Source of the DNA: Durusdinium trenchii
Lineage: Eukaryota; Sar; Dinophyceae; Suessiales; Symbiodiniaceae
Direction: 5' to 3'
Assembly (NCBI GenBank): GCA_963970005.1
Contig: CAXAMN010022917.1
Coordinates: 211,087-275,086, forward strand
Length of the DNA: 64,000 nucleotides
In this document: positions 1 to 15,100 of the stretch, piece by piece
Layout of the letters: each line of letters opens with the position of its first letter
Position numbering within the stretch: position 1 is the stretch's first letter
Notes under the pieces: model-generated
The model's database searches: none
What the model was told of the DNA's origin: nothing
Seen by the model: the letters and a program-made list of their open reading frames with translations, nothing else
Program-made: the position numbers and the translations under genes

Positions 1-101
1 CAAACCCAACATATGAGCTTCTCCCAAGGTCTACGGCCTTTCGAGAAAAAAAAACGCCTGGGGCCACACCTCGACGACCATCCAGTCCAGGCACTGCTTA
101 C

Positions 102-188
102 GGTATTTCTGTTGGAAGTGCTTAAAGATGCCGTGGCCAATCGTTCCCAAGATGGAGAGGCACATCAGCATCAAGAAAAGCATCACCT
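102..188 (-). CDS. Exon: last visible TM helix of the giant gene
   Basis: It lies between a CTCCTCAG acceptor and a TACC|GTAAGC donor. It encodes [20 protein letters not shown] followed by a basic tail FKHFQQKY. This looks like a final helix with positive-inside residues. The intact donor shows that the gene continues past coordinate 1. What domain follows cannot be seen. Confidence 0.5.
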
Positions 189-3100
189 CTGAGGAGTCCA
201 TGACGTGGTCACCCCCAGAGTCACGTGAACGTTTTGGTGTGGATGTGGTCGAACACATGCAGCGAAAAATCACCATCCGTTGGCCCTAGCTGAGAAAATT
301 CCTGCTCGAGCCTTTCAAGAGCTTTGAAAACAAGCCTTAGCAAAGTTTAAGTAATGCAGGGGATTCCCTCTATGGGTCTTGGAACTCCTCTGACAAGCAA
401 TCCGTTTTTTGGGGATGATTGTGTTTGTGAGTTCTTTTTTTTGGGGCGGCCTGGGGGACAGCACTAGGTACCCATACCTCCGTGAAGCTTTTGCCAATCT
501 CTCTCCCCAAGCAAATTTGCCGACGCGAGGGTGCTGCATGATGTTGTATGTGGGAGGTGCTCTTGAAAAAGGATCCGTGTTAGATACGTTCTACAAAGCA
601 CATGCACAAAAAGCAGCGCTTTTGCCAAATTCCTTTGACCAAAAGTATCCAAAAGTCACCTGTTGCAGGCCCCCCTTCCAGTCTACCATCCTCCAACCTG
701 CTGCCGAAGAACCACCACCATTGTCGCTCCTGGATCTGAATCCTTCACCGAGATGGCGCCTGGGATTGCGTGCGCCACATGCCACGCCATGTCACGCCAT
801 CGCACGATGGAAGCCACGCACTGTACTTTCTCAAGATCTATCAGCCAAACCATGCATGGATGAGCACTGGGTTGGCGCAAATGCAGTGGCAGGTATCGCT
901 TAATTTTAGATAATTTTAGGGCTCCAACCTGCTCCAACTACTTCAAAAGCTACTTCAACCCACCACCACGCCCAGCTGTGAAATGGAGGCACTTGGAGCC
1001 CCACGTGAGGGATATATGTTCATCTCGCCCGCTTCTTTCTCAAAAACCAAGGTGCCCAGAATGAGAATCACCAGCATGCCAGCCAGGAGCACATTGTCCA
1101 AACAATTGCAAATCCTCAGGGCCCATGCAGGATCCCACACTGAGGGCGGCCCACCACGACCCGCGGAACAGCCATTGCTCCTCTTGCTACGACCAGCGGA
1201 AATCCAACATCACAGCAAAGGGATGCTTTCGTGGAGGGAAAAGAGGGTTGAAACCGGTGAACATCCAAGGTGATTCATGCATGTGGGATGTCCTATCAAT
1301 GTGCCCACGCGTAAACGGCCACTTTGCCATGTCAAACGAGCATCCTCCGCAAGGAAAAGGAAAGTATGGCAGTTGCAAGAACTACGCAATTCAGTTGGGT
1401 CGATCTCGAATTCAGGTGCAGGACAAGTGCTTCATTCAGGGAACTGAGAGGCCTCCTGCTACTGGCTGCCCTAAAATAATATCGAATTTAATTTTTGGCT
1501 TAAGTTAAACAATGATCTGTAGCCGGAACTTTCAGGTGGCGGCCTAGAAATAAGGATGCAATTAAACATGTTTCGACTATGAGGAATGATTTGATGCTGC
1601 CAAAGACTTGGAATTGATCCCACAATGTAGGTAAACGTCAAAGTAGCATACAATATATATATATACATACAGTATATATTATGATTTGTATGTACTTCCT
1701 GGTCGGCTCTCTCCGGCGGAGAGGACATGTATATAATTGGTGATGTCAAGTCACTTCTCCCAAGTAAAGGGATCACTCATCCCAAGTAAAGGTTGAGTGA
1801 TCAGAAACATCAACATGAACAGCTGTGTTTTCCAGTGCCCCAAAATGGCCAGACCTACCTCACCAACTCATGAGACCAAAACCCGCTCCGCAGCTCCGGG
1901 GGTTCGGTGAACTGCCAAGGAGCAGGAAACGCCATGGCTTGAAGAAGGCCACCATGATGGAGTTGAAAATCAAGATGATGCCTGGCTTGAGCAGAAAAAT
2001 CCAACAAACGCGAGGATAATCCAAATGACTTGAACATCTTGAAATTAACCATGTTGAACTATGTTGAAACACCAGGTGTCGAACGCTTCAATGCTTGAAG
2101 GTTGCATGCCTGGTGTCGCCTTTGATGACGAAAAAAAAAGCGCAGAATGAAGAATACTGTTCTGATCTTTTCTGGGCACTCTGGAATGTGCGATGCCGAA
2201 ACGACTCGAAGCGCTTGCAATACATGTGTAACATTGTGCCAACCCCAAGCGCATGCTAAGACGCCGCACTATCAAAAGAACGGACCAACATACAGGGGGC
2301 CGAAATCGCCCCTGAATGGTTGGTATAGGAGTCCCTAGTAGCTCCTGGCATTACTACTAGGAACAAGAAGCTACTAGGACCAGGAACAAGGGCATCGCTA
2401 CTAGTAATAACAAGGACGCACTAGTAGCTTCTTCCTTGGTACTACATACAGGGGGCCTTTCGCCCCTGAATTGTTGGTAGGAGTCCACGTGCAGCACAAT
2501 TGTCTCACCGTCACCGAAGCATGCCAGTTCCATCAAATCCATCAAACAATTGCATCGTATGACTGTGGCCCCTATAAAAAGCGAAACATTCTAAACGACC
2601 AATATTGCACTTCCATGCACTTCCTAATTTGCACTTCCTCTCACGTGGATATCGCTATTCACGTAATTAATAGACGCAGCGCAAATGGAAGCCCCATAAG
2701 AAGGCTGGGTGGTTTCCACCCTTCCAAACTATTTGTTAGAGGGAATTCAGGACTCACTTTTCTGTGTGGGGGACACTCATACTTGGATTGGATCCGCACA
2801 CATTGTAGAACCGCCCTCCAAAACCGCGGTGCACATCATCAGCAGCTGCCCAGATGTGCTGTGGAGCAGGGGGCACAGCACTACTAAGGCGTTTCCTGAG
2901 ATGCCACGGCCAAACCCAGTGATCCCAGGCAGCCTAGATTTCCAAGAGCATTCTCAAGAGCGGTTGGTTCTCCAAAACCATCCCCTTGTGTGCATCTGAA
3001 GAGGTGATATGAGGAACACTGTTCATGTCGACAGCAGGTCGATTGTTCCGTCTACGGGGCTCAAAATGACCTGCCATTGAGCCATATATTTATAAGCGAA

Positions 3101-6100
3101 TGAAGCCACAATCGAAGCGAGGAAGGTAATTTTCAGCAGAGAGTCTCTGCACCCAAACATGTTCAAGACTTCTGGGTTCTTCAATCTTTCCGGAGCTGAT
3201 CCGATTTGGTTTTCACGGGATCGGCACATGAACGGAAAGAACGGCCTGAAGAGGATCCCGATCTTGAGAATGTGGCGCTTTTCCCCTCGGCCGAGAAAGA
3301 AAGGGTATGTCTCCGGTTTGTGTCTCCGTTGTTTGGCAGGCGCTCCGGAGCGACGTCACCGAGGTCTATCCGAGCATCGGATCAGGAAGAAGACCGAGGC
3401 GATCTCCATGCCAGGCCGAAAGCGCTTGATCAGGAAGCCGCAGGCATCCAGAAACCGAGCATCAGACCTCACCGTGTCGATCGCTCAGCGATCGTGTCCT
3501 TCGATCGCTCGCTTCGATGTCGTGCCCGTCTGACGCCCGAGAAGACACGGGAAGAAGCAATTGGAAGCCAAAGAAGGGGTGGTCTGAAGGTGTGCAGCGA
3601 ATGGTTGAGCATGTACACCACCCACACACCCAAACCGATAGAAAACTAGGCTTTCTGGTGGTAAAAACCCTGGGTCCATCTGCCGAAAAACATCGAAAAA
3701 CATCAAAGCAAACCAAAGCTGGCCGAGCCGACACCTCTAATCTAGACTCTTGATTACTAACAATGAAGAGGACTTCCGATTCAAGTGGGTGGGTGACTCC
3801 TCTAGAAACCGGTCAGGTCCCCCTCCTCCGACCCCAGGTCGAGCCCTCAACCGTCCGGCACCAACCCGAGCCTGGCGATCCGTCGGGGGAGCTCCAGGAC
3901 GACGGTCCAAGTGCAAAGGGCCAGGAACACCACCGGCATCGAACAAGCGAAACCTGGGACGGGCGACGGGAAACGGCACCGCGGTGGCACGGGTTTCACG
4001 ACACCGGAAACCGAGTTGCGGTGGCTTTGGGAGCGGTGGCTTAGCAGAAAGACCACTCGAATAGGCTGGTGGAGGCTTTCGGACTCCAAACATTGCAACT
4101 CGACCCTCAAGCTCATATGAGATTGCTCATCACGGCAAAGGCCCCCCAACATGCCTAAACACACTCATCACTGGCAGCAACACCAACCAAAATAGCAAGC
4201 ATTGGCAAGTCATAAGCCATAAGACACCTCTACCATTCAAATTCTTGGCTTCACTTAGATCGCTGGATGGGTTGGAACGGAACGTTCCCAGCTCCAACTA
4301 TAGGGTCTCTTCTCCCGCCTGTGAAGCAAAATTATATAGCTCATCAACCTCCTCGCGACCTGCTACACTTGGGTTCCCCCTGTTGACCCGAGGAAGTGGA
4401 CTACTTAGATGGACCTGGTCGTTACTGTGTGATGAGCATGACAGGCATTAGCCAATACAGTAACAACAGTACACAGTAACAACATACTACTAACCGCCTT
4501 GGGACTGCCATATATGCCTATCAGTTGGGGTGGTTGGAAAGGGGTCAATGTATGGAGCATATGCGAGTGTACTTGCGAGTGTCATGGAGTAAAATGGGTG
4601 TTGTAAACCGCCTGTCACCGTGTCTTCTCGGGCCAAGGGGCCGCCAATGACCAGCATCGCCAGATGATCTCCCTCTCGATCGCCTTTGCACTAGAGGTCT
4701 CGATCGATCCCCAAATGGTTTGCTTCGATGTCTCGGTGGGTCCTGGATTGGAGTCTTGGAGTGCCTTGTCCTGATTGCCACTTGCAAAGCAGCCACTTTG
4801 AAAATTCAAAATGGACAAAGCAACCACTTTCCTTGAGCAAAGCCAAAGGTCAGAAGACGTTCTTGTAGCGCTTCAAGGTCAATTTGCCGTTGGGATGTGC
4901 GTTGCACTGATAAGGCGCCACGAGCATGGAGAAAAGGACGATGAAAAAGATCAAAAACATCGTTCCAATGGTCCTGCAAAGGGTCGATTCGCTGCGGCGT
5001 CATAGGAAAAGTCATTTCTGGGGGGCACCTCCAACCACATATATATATTGTATTATTCAAGAAACAAATAACATCCCGCAACTGCTAGTCAGGGACCTCA
5101 GGATTTCAGCATAGATACCCCATATTGAGGTCTGATATGTCAGTCTTCCCCAAAAAAAAACACAATTGCACAAATACTACACAGTTCTTGTAATCATATC
5201 ATTGGTTGGGGGTGCATTTGGATCTGCTTCCTTGCAGAACCACCCACAAAGGTTGCCTGTGGTGGATCTTCTTTCCAAGCGAACGGTTCTTTCCAGCCCA
5301 AATGGGATGGACTCGACTTCATGAAATTCGAGTCTCAATATAGGGAGACCTCCCAAACAACCGGAAGAAAGGACCAAACGACCCACCCAGTCTACCGAGG
5401 ACGGCACCACGGCAAACGAGCGCCGTGTTCCACGAGCGAGCGCCACGACGGGCCCCGTAGACCTGGGGGACGTGTGTACAAACAAGCACCGGCCGTGCCC
5501 ACCACCCTGTATGAAGCACTAATTAAGTTAATGGATGAATGGCACATGCTTGCCATTACATTGGATGAAACGAAGTGGCAGTCTTTGGAGCTGCACGTGC
5601 TCATGGCATTGCCACCTAATTGGTGTATGGGTCTGGCATGAATTTATAGGAGCTATCGTTAAGATTACCGATTGGTTGGGGGTCTCCCTATTATTAAATT
5701 GCACACCCATTTGGGGGCTCCAAGGCCATTCCTGGGAAGGGTGCGAACCTCGGGTGCGAGGCGCTATACTCCTATACTCACTTACATGCACGTGGAGTTC
5801 ACCCCCTGTTCGGTATTTGCAACATGGTCTTCCCGGAGTCTTATTAGCCACTTCCATCGTTCAGTGTAGCTCAAAACCTCTCCCAGTGAGAACGCGGCTC
5901 ATACACCTCATCTGCTACTCAGCTCATAGAGGTTTCTTTTGTCCTCAGCAAATTGCTGGTCTTGAAGCTCTTGCAGCCAGTGTATAGGATGTAGCACAGG
6001 TGCACGACCAATGCAACGCACCTCCAGGCACCCCATCCAGAGATCGAGCGAAGAACTTGAACTATTTCTATATAATTGTTATAGTGGTTTCAGAGTAGAT

Positions 6101-9100
6101 GGCACAATCCCCAAAAGGTGGTTTATATGGACCCCCATCTCAAGGACATCTTGAGGTGCCTTGTTAAACTAGTAGATTCTTGCTACTAGTAGCGATGCAT
6201 TTATGACTAATAGCGATGCAAACACCTCTGTCAGACTCGTGCTTAGTACGGAATAAGGCTGAATAACGGAATGGATCCTAAGGCATCTCTTGTGAGGGTT
6301 CACTCCCTCATCCCCTACTGAGCACAAGTCAGCTGTTGGCAAGAAAGAACTGTTACAATCTACTTCATATTCTGGTCTCATACCGCTGTCGCATCTCTCC
6401 TCACAAACAGCTTCCAACCAATCATTGAAAACTTCCAGACCTGCCAAAACAAATAGCCCTGCTCGGATGCTTTTCTCGGCTTCCGCCGGTGCCGAAGATG
6501 TTCCTTTGGTGTATAGTGTGTAGATATAATATGTGTATATACCGCCTATAGAGATCCAAATACCTTCTCAAAAGGTGCTACCTACGAAGCCTACGTGAAA
6601 GTGTACCCAATCCCTCTGAAAGGGTTAATGTGTGGATACCTGTGTAGCCTATGTGGATCCATAGGGTGCATCATGTATCGATGTATGTTCTGTTCAGACC
6701 CAATTGGCTCCAAAGTCAGCAACCTCATTTTGGGGCCCATGGTTGGTTCTTGAGGTGCGCTCTCCGCATTGGCGCGAGTGAGGCGCAATGATCATTGATG
6801 TCATTCGGATGCACATCACCGAAGTGGCATCTAGGAAGGGGTTGGGTCACCAGCCAAGTGACATCAGCATGGGGATCATCAACGCGCGGAAGGTAAAGAG
6901 CCCCACGGGGCTCAGCTGAGTAACACAGCTCACCTGCCAGTGTCTTGGCTGTCTTGGCTTTTCGCCCCCCTTAATGTATAGTTTCTTGATCAATCAACCA
7001 TTTGGATTGAACACCCTCTTCATATTGGGGGGGGGTGAAATATATTCAAGAATCAAGCGTCTACATTATGCCACATTATGCGTGGAACATGCCCACAGCA
7101 TGCCATTGTCAACCGATCGAGCATTACCAAAAGGATCCTGAAGCGGTTTGGTTCCTTACTGGCCCAAACCGCTTAATGTTCTCCGAGCCAAGTTCCAACG
7201 GGTTTCCCCACTTGCATGTGCTTTTCAATCTTTTCATATGATGCTGCTCCGTTTCCCTGGACAATAATCAAGGTTCGCCTTTTCTGCACGTGTTGGATTA
7301 GAGTGGGGAAACCGATCGGGGCCACTGGCTGACCAACCTCGAAATCACCATGTGACCTGGCCTGCACCTGCATCACATGATGCATCGGCATCATGTAGAC
7401 TGTAGATTGAAAGGCTAAGAAAAAACTCTTTGGAGAGCGGACTTGTTTACACAAACAGTTGGACCAATCAGCCATAGACAATTCATCGCAGTGTTTCAGC
7501 CGGGTTTTGTCGTTCATCGTGAGCTGTGGGTCGGAATCAGGCTTCAGGGTCCTCGCCGTCCCATGTCGCAAGTCCCATGTTCGCCGATGGGCCGAGAGCA
7601 TCTCCACGTCGAAGCTCAAGACCTCCAAGAAGACCAAAACACTCGCAAAGGGCTCACGCCAATCCTCGCACGTGGCATGCACGAAAGTGTTCTCTTTCGG
7701 CTGAATAAGATGAACCTATCTTCGGGATTTTCAAGACTCCGTTGAGCACTTGGATAGATACCGATCTACTTGGCTCGAGTGTTCACAGCTGTTTGTCAGG
7801 GTAAACCTTCCCTGCCTTATGGTCACTACTTCATGACTTGTCGCCACTTGCTGCTCGGCACTTGACCCCACTGAAGCCACGTCACAATCTCGAAACGTCG
7901 TAGCACTGAAAGCATCTGGACGATGGTGAGGAACTGTTGGAATCCGGCGGCCACCACCTGCCGTTGTTCGCCACTTGTTTCGCCACTTGGACGTCTCGGA
8001 AGGGTCCTCTATGAGCAATGACCTCTTGGAAGGGTATAGTTTTCTCCAAGATTGGGGGTCCCATCAGCATCCATCAGCAGTTGCGGGGACCAGCAACACC
8101 AGCCTACATAACTATATTGCAACCAGGCTAACCTGACAATTAAGAACAAGAACATAGATTTCAAATGATTTGAAATACTGACAAGTATCATATACGCCCT
8201 CCCTCCCCAAAAAAAGGCAAAACATTGGAAACATCACTAGGTTGGGCGATCAAATGCCATCCAGGCGACCAAAGTGGAGCTGCGCTGTTTCCTGGCTTCA
8301 TCGGAAGCGACTTGGATTCGCACCCAGCCCAGGTGGAGAGAGACAAACATAACAGGTCTCTCATGTTAGGAACCAGGGTTTCTATTCTATGTGTTTCTAT
8401 CAGGTCTATGGCTATATAACTCAACTCGACCTGCATCTTTTCCATTCTCCCATAGGGTCCAGGTACCCCGTCTTTTTTTAAAGCATGGTCTTAGACGTGA
8501 AGGTACTGGACATCCTCAAGGTCTTTGGAGCCGGACATCCTCATGATCCTGGACCCGGTTTTCTCGCTGCTTAGGCCATCGGGTCGACCCCGACGAAGTC
8601 CGACGTCCAACGAGGGTGGCGCGTCCACCACGCGGCTCCAGACGTCACGGTTCGAAAGTAGACTCGGTCCATTCATAAGCCATCATAAACCATCCCCATT
8701 TGGATGCACGGACTTGCGGACTGTCGGAAAGCACGCGCCCACCACTTCCCCTTCCTGAGTCGTTCAGATCCCCATCCTGGATTAAAAGTTCTCTTCATGT
8801 GGGCCTGGTACCCCTGAAGAGTGATAATTATCACTCCGTTTTGTAATTATCAATCTTTTGGATAGTGGCGTGACAAAAAACACTCCGGAGTGGAAAAAAT
8901 CAGTCCAACCGCAATCGCGTTCGCAGTGCGTTCACTTTGCGTTCAATTAACGTTCGCTTTGCGTTCAAGATACGTTGCGGAGCAACAAAAACCATTCTGG
9001 AGCAACTATCCTCACTCCGGAGTGCTTTTTGTCACACCACTGTCCAAAAGATTGATAATTACAAAACGGAATGATAATTATCACTCTTCAGGGGTACCAG

Positions 9101-12100
9101 GGGGGTATTATTAATCAAGAAGCAACATGAAACTCCATCGGTCCTTTTGGAGATACCATGTTCTAACATGGGAGTCTCCAACGGATTCGGACCGGAGAAG
9201 ACGCACACCGCCGGGAAGCACCGCGCCGAACGTGTCTCTATGGGTATCTTACCTTGTTGCGTCTGTCGTGCCGGAAACAGTGTCCCTTCGACTTACAGTA
9301 AAGGCAAAATGACGATTTACCCCCTGAACTCTTGGCTCAAATCCGGTGTATCGAACCAAATTGCTTTGCCAAAGATAGTCTATGTCTTCTGAGGAAAGAG
9401 ATCCCCAAAAAAAACGTCTTCCGGGGGCTCTCTTTCAGACAACCTGGAACTTGAGATCCATGTTCGTCACTCCGAGAGAGCATAGGATCTACAAACGGCT
9501 CGACTTGATCTCTGAATCCAAGGCTCGACTTGGCCTCATTCAGAAGCAAGGCATACAACAAAGCCACAGCACCTCAGCGGTAGCTTTCGGTGTTTTTTTC
9601 CCCAGTCTCGTCCAACTCATAAAGCACATCATTGTGGCCGTACCAAGCTTTCAAGAACGATATGTCTGTTGAATGATTGACTGACCTTATTAAACAAACA
9701 TATAACCAGCTTCTTCAAAGTGACCTTTTGAAGGTTCCTAAGTGACCCTGAGGAGGCTTAAGTGACCTCAAACCAGTTACGTAACAAACATATTAAACAG
9801 ACCTTATTCACTGACCTTATGATAACGATATGTCTGTTGTATGTCTGTTTAATGATTCATGTACCGAATTTTCACTGACCTTTGTGCGCTATGCCTCGTC
9901 ACCTTCATCCTAAGGCACCAAAGACCAAAGCCACCACCACGCCGAAGAAGGCATAGTCGCCATCGCCACAGGCTTCACAGACCTTGTCATTTCCTTCGCG
10001 AAATCCCTCCTGTGATGATGGCCAAATCCCGGACAAACACTGGAACCAATGGCTTCTCATACTCATATGGTTTCTCATTCTCATGGTTTTGCCGGCGCAG
10101 CCATCGCACCACAAAAATGTTCGAAAGGCACCGAGTCTCGCCGTCTCGCCCTGTGTGGTCATACGGCATCGAGGTCTTCGAGGTCTTACGACGAACATGA
10201 CGTATACCTGGACCCTCCAAGGGGTGTCCAATGGACTACCCCACACTACCTATAGGCTTCCATTGGGCACCCCTTGGAGGGTCCTGGTATAGATTCAGTT
10301 GTCTCAGAACATGGGCGTGTATTGTGTTTCCATATTTCTCGAACCACAGAGACGCCAATGCCTCGATGAATCAACAACAACACATTAAACACATATTAAC
10401 ATGGTAAGCCTTTGGGGAATGAACATCAAATCATCTCAGATCCACCCAACAACAGCTGAACCGTCGAATCGGCCAAAATTGGCCTCGTGACATTCTAGTG
10501 TAGTCCGGAAAGCTCTGAAGACTGAGACAAGACATTCTGCGCTTGACACATCTTTGGACGGCTTCCCAGACCGTTAGTTTTCCCAGCCGAGGAAGTCAAC
10601 GAACGGCCTGAAGAAACGGGGTGCCGGTCCCGTCCTTGCAATCAGTGCAGGCCACAGAGGAAGTATCGCGGCCTGCGGCGCAGGTGCCTGGAGGACCACC
10701 TGGCGAGCCACGCAATTCCATCGCACTTTTGGATGGGTTTGCAGGAGGGTTATACATAATTTGGGTATATCCCAATATCAGTGCATGATGACTTTAACTC
10801 AAAAAGTCGTGATCCTCTCCTACGGACTGTTACATGCAGGTCCTGGGACATCTAATTACTATACACATGCGTATTTAGGAGCCTTCTACTGAGCGCGGCC
10901 TTCCAGCCTTCTCGTTTCTCCGACGCGCCGGCGAAAACGCAGCTGGGAGCCCGGCTCTCCGCCCGATGAGGCCGAAATTCATCCAAAGCCAAGACCAACC
11001 CGGTTCAAAGAACTCAAACATAACCCAAATCGTTGCAGAACCTAGAGCAACATCCAAACCCCAATTTGTGCCAGGGGCCTCGATTTGTTGGGCTTGTGCC
11101 AGGAGGGTTCTGGACTAAAGATGCGGGCATGGAGCACTATGGAAGAACGTCTAGTCCCAGAAAGTTGCTTACTTCACTAACTCAAGAAACTTAATTACTA
11201 CTTAATAGCAGGAACACACGCACATGGATGGATGGATGGATGGATGGATGGATGGATGGATGGATGGATGNNNNNNNNNNATGGATGGATGGATGGATGG
11301 ATGGATGGATGGATGGATGGATGGATGGATGGATAGATTGATATATAAAATATAGGTAGAGAGGACTAACATGAGGTTACTTATATAACAACTCTCCTAC
11401 CCCATCCAAAGAAGCTCCTAGACTCTTCACCCCAACAGAGCGTGTGCATGCGGGACAGCCGCGGACGTCATCGCCCCTGAGAATGCCTGAGCATGGCATG
11501 AAACACTCCCAAGTCACCCACGAACGAAAACCAAACGCCGTCGACGGCACTGCCAGGCGCCACGGCCTGGGCAAAGCCGTTCATCGAAGCAGTTGTAGAC
11601 ATCGCCCGGCGCTTCTTCCCTTGAGAAGAAACCCGGCAACCTCAGCTGGAGCGAGGTTGATGAGAATCTGCAAATAGGAAATCCAAATCTGCAAAGCAAG
11701 ACGCACTTCCCAACGCCGTCGGCCGCCGTCGGAACACGGCCTGTCTGGACGTAAAAGCGAAAACGCCAATGGGTGGTCGTGTAGGTCTTGGACCAGCAAT
11801 GGGTGGTCCCAAACCAAAACCGATCCAAATCCACCCTGTAGATTCAACCTCTTCCATCCCCAAAAGCCGCGAAACCGAAGCCGCAGTAGATTTTGTTGGG
11901 AGCAACCTGCCCAACGACCCAGGGTGGCCAGAATTGGCTAGTAGCATCCATCCAAACAACTAGGGAGGCGACTTTCTCCAAATGCCATTTCGACCATTCG
12001 ACATTGCGATCACCCCAGTGTCAACGAATAAAGAACACGCGCCGTGTGCCCGAGTGAATCCGAGTGACAGCTCCAAGCGGTTGGCACCCAAACAGCTGGC

Positions 12101-15100
12101 ACCCTCCATGCAAACCTACAGGTGATGCCAGTGATGCCCCCTCAGGCCAAATCTTGCCCTAAGGTCCTAAGGCACATCGGGATCCCCCAAAAAAAACGTA
12201 TAAGCATCAGTTGAATAGCTCTAAAATGTTCTAAGACTTCACCAACTATCCCCTGGGACTACTCCCAACAATCCTCCTTACATACGGCCTATGTTAGGCC
12301 TATATATAGAGACTTGGATGCACTTGGCAGGTTGTATCTCTAGGCCCCCTAGGCAGTATCGATCGCGTGATGGAGGGGATCCAAGAAGCCGAAGAAATGG
12401 ATCCACTTGCCTTGAGATCATAGCATATCATAGCTACAGACAAGATCCGTTTATTCTCCGCACCCTCAAAATATGGTTCACCTTTCAGGTCAATCGTCCT
12501 GCCGCAAATCAACTGAAAATGATGCAATAATAAATACTTCAAGATTCGGTTCTATCGAGTAGTTTTGTGTTGTCCCATCAACGGTGCATTCACTTGATGT
12601 GGGGAGGCCACTTCTCTGGATATATCTGGGCTCACCGTATTCTATGCATATTGACTCTTTCTTGGACAACAGAAACTTCTCTGAAACACAGCTCCCCATC
12701 GATTTCCCAGGGTTCTTCCCATAGAAGAACAGCTTGTTTGGGTTTTCGTGTTCCATGTGCATCGTCGTTGAACACCGCCCATATCGAACCTAAGAACTTC
12801 CCACACCGTTCGCTCCAAAGCACCGAAGGAATTGGTACCACACGACCTGTCTGGGACTGCCATAGGACTGCCGATCAAGCCAGACCCCCTGGCACCACCC
12901 CTGGCCTGATCGGCAGTCCTGTGGCAGTCCCAGACAGGTCGTGTATGGGGTATAAAGAACACACACCGATACACACCGCGTACGCAGCTGCTGCGGCTCT
13001 GGGAACTCGGAACACAACACCTGTAACCAACGGGTTCGTTCCGCAACGACTCTACGAGATCAACGGGTCGTATTGGCGGTTGAGCTTTGGATGGTTCACC
13101 GCCTCCAGCCATGTCCCACCGTCCAAGCTGGGCGGCGCCCCGCCTCGCAGTGGCCTTCCCACAGGAAGCTGCCACTGTCGCAGTGGCAGTAGGACTCGGA
13201 GACGGCACCTTGCAACTTGATCACCACCTTGGGTCACGCGGGCTTTTGCCCAGTGGATGATGGCTGGGTTGCAGGGCGACATCTCAATTAAAATTAAGAG
13301 TGATCATCTTTTATGCAGTATCAACATATATCAACTGTGACTAGTGGGTCACACCCTGAAGAGGTAAACGGGCGAAACCTCTTGTATGTGGTGCACAGAA
13401 GCTATAAACATTTGCAGTTGAGGATGCTGAACTGGGGATGTCTACTATAACACAAGTGCCACAAAGAGTTATATCAACCTGGGCCTTCCAATGCTACTTT
13501 TTTTTCTGCTACGAGTTTTTTCTGCTCGTGTTGATGATTTAGGGGCGTTTCCAAAAAAGAGCTCGTTTTAGTAAAAAAAAGGACGAGACCTTTCTCCCAT
13601 TCCCTCCACCAGCCTCAGGGCACACTGATGCATGCATTCATGCACACACACTTCAAGCTGTTGACAGAGAGTCTCCTTTTCTCTGCGTGGAAGCCCAGAG
13701 TCATCGGGACATCTTGTCAAAATGTCTTTTGTAAGACATCAAACTGCGAGATATGACACGAAGCGCAACAAGTGAATTAGCGTTACATCTTCGCGCTAAA
13801 CGCGATATCTTTCCTACATAGTCTTCATCAGACCAGCAGCTCCAACCTCCGTGTCACAACCAAAAAGTGCTCATATTCAAAACCTTCTTAAGCAGCAACA
13901 TTTGGGCCCAGGTGCAAACAGGATTTTGGATGAAGCCCACATTTTTGGAGACACGATCATCCATCAGTCGACTTAGCTGGGGGGAGCTTTGCATCGATTG
14001 ACATGTGGATGCACATGCACTCTTAAAATAATCTAAGTCACATCACGTGCGCAAACATATGCAGTTTTGGCCGCAACCGGAACTTTTTCCAGGATCGTTC
14101 ATGGGACATGGAAGCCAAAGCTGCGTAGCCCTCCTCAGCATGAATCCAATGAAGGGGTCTAGCTAGGTCAGTACTGAGTGTCACAAGTATAATTTCCTTA
14201 CTAAGTATCCGCTGCTTTGTAGCCATTGACTACTGCAGCTTTTGCAGTTGCACGTGGGACCCAAATGCCTTCATGGTAGATCGACCTGAACAAGTTGTTT
14301 GCTGCATCCAACGTCCATTGCAAGACCTCCACAAACTCCTTGTCGCACTGAGCCTGGGAAACACATATCAAACACACCTGCAGGTATTGTGTACAAAGGA
14401 ACGTGTGACAATCTCAGGCTCCAATCCCAACGCAACCATGATACTAATCTTCTTGTGTCACTGCCATGTACAAATTCACCCAGCCATTTGCACAAAAGCC
14501 CAACATCATAGGCTTTTGACACGCCTTGAGGATAGTCCCGAAGCCTAAAGCTTCCACAGAGACTGTTCACGTGCAATGAAACACAGAAACAAAAAAACAT
14601 TTGCCACAATTCTGTGGTCGACCGGTAATTAGGACCAGGAACGTTACCATTTTGAACTTTCCAAGCTCAAAGCTCTTAATGTTGGCGGTCTTGCCATTCA
14701 TCGCACACCAGGCAGAAAAGGATTCATAGGCTACGTCCAACCTAGCCTGGATGCTTCGCCCCCCCCATAGTTTCATTTGCGCAAGAGACATCAAACTACT
14801 GGAGGCAAGGTCCCCACCAATGCCCAAGTTCCAAGTGTGGAGGATGTCAATCTTGATGATTTCAGGGTCATAGCATCCAGGGATCAACCTCAGGTGAGCC
14901 ACTTCATCCTTGAAAGGATTTGGGCTTGGCCCCGACCATGTTCGTGCTTGAGAGGTTGCTCGCACATCCCACCATACCTGGGTCAGTCAACAGGGGGAAA
15001 AACATCAGATATATCATTCGATACAAAGCAAATCAAGCAGTTCATGGAAGGGCACATCTCCCGGGCATATGTGGCAGATCCGCTTGGAGCTGAAACCAGT

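Noticed and set aside
2334..2440. ACTAGT array as a CRISPR-like array
   Set aside because: Spacers are themselves repeated words, units vary in length, and the sequence is eukaryotic.
11581..11847. Minus-strand hydrophobic frame [14 protein letters not shown] as a membrane exon of the giant gene
   Set aside because: It has a good acceptor, but it lies upstream of the Cys-rich juxtamembrane exons, which breaks the expected order, and the equivalent helix is better represented at 7886-7957.
12567..13220. 217-codon plus-strand frame
   Set aside because: It runs through the perfect hairpin at 12840-12944 and reads both arms, giving a meaningless inverted peptide; minus frames are open too.
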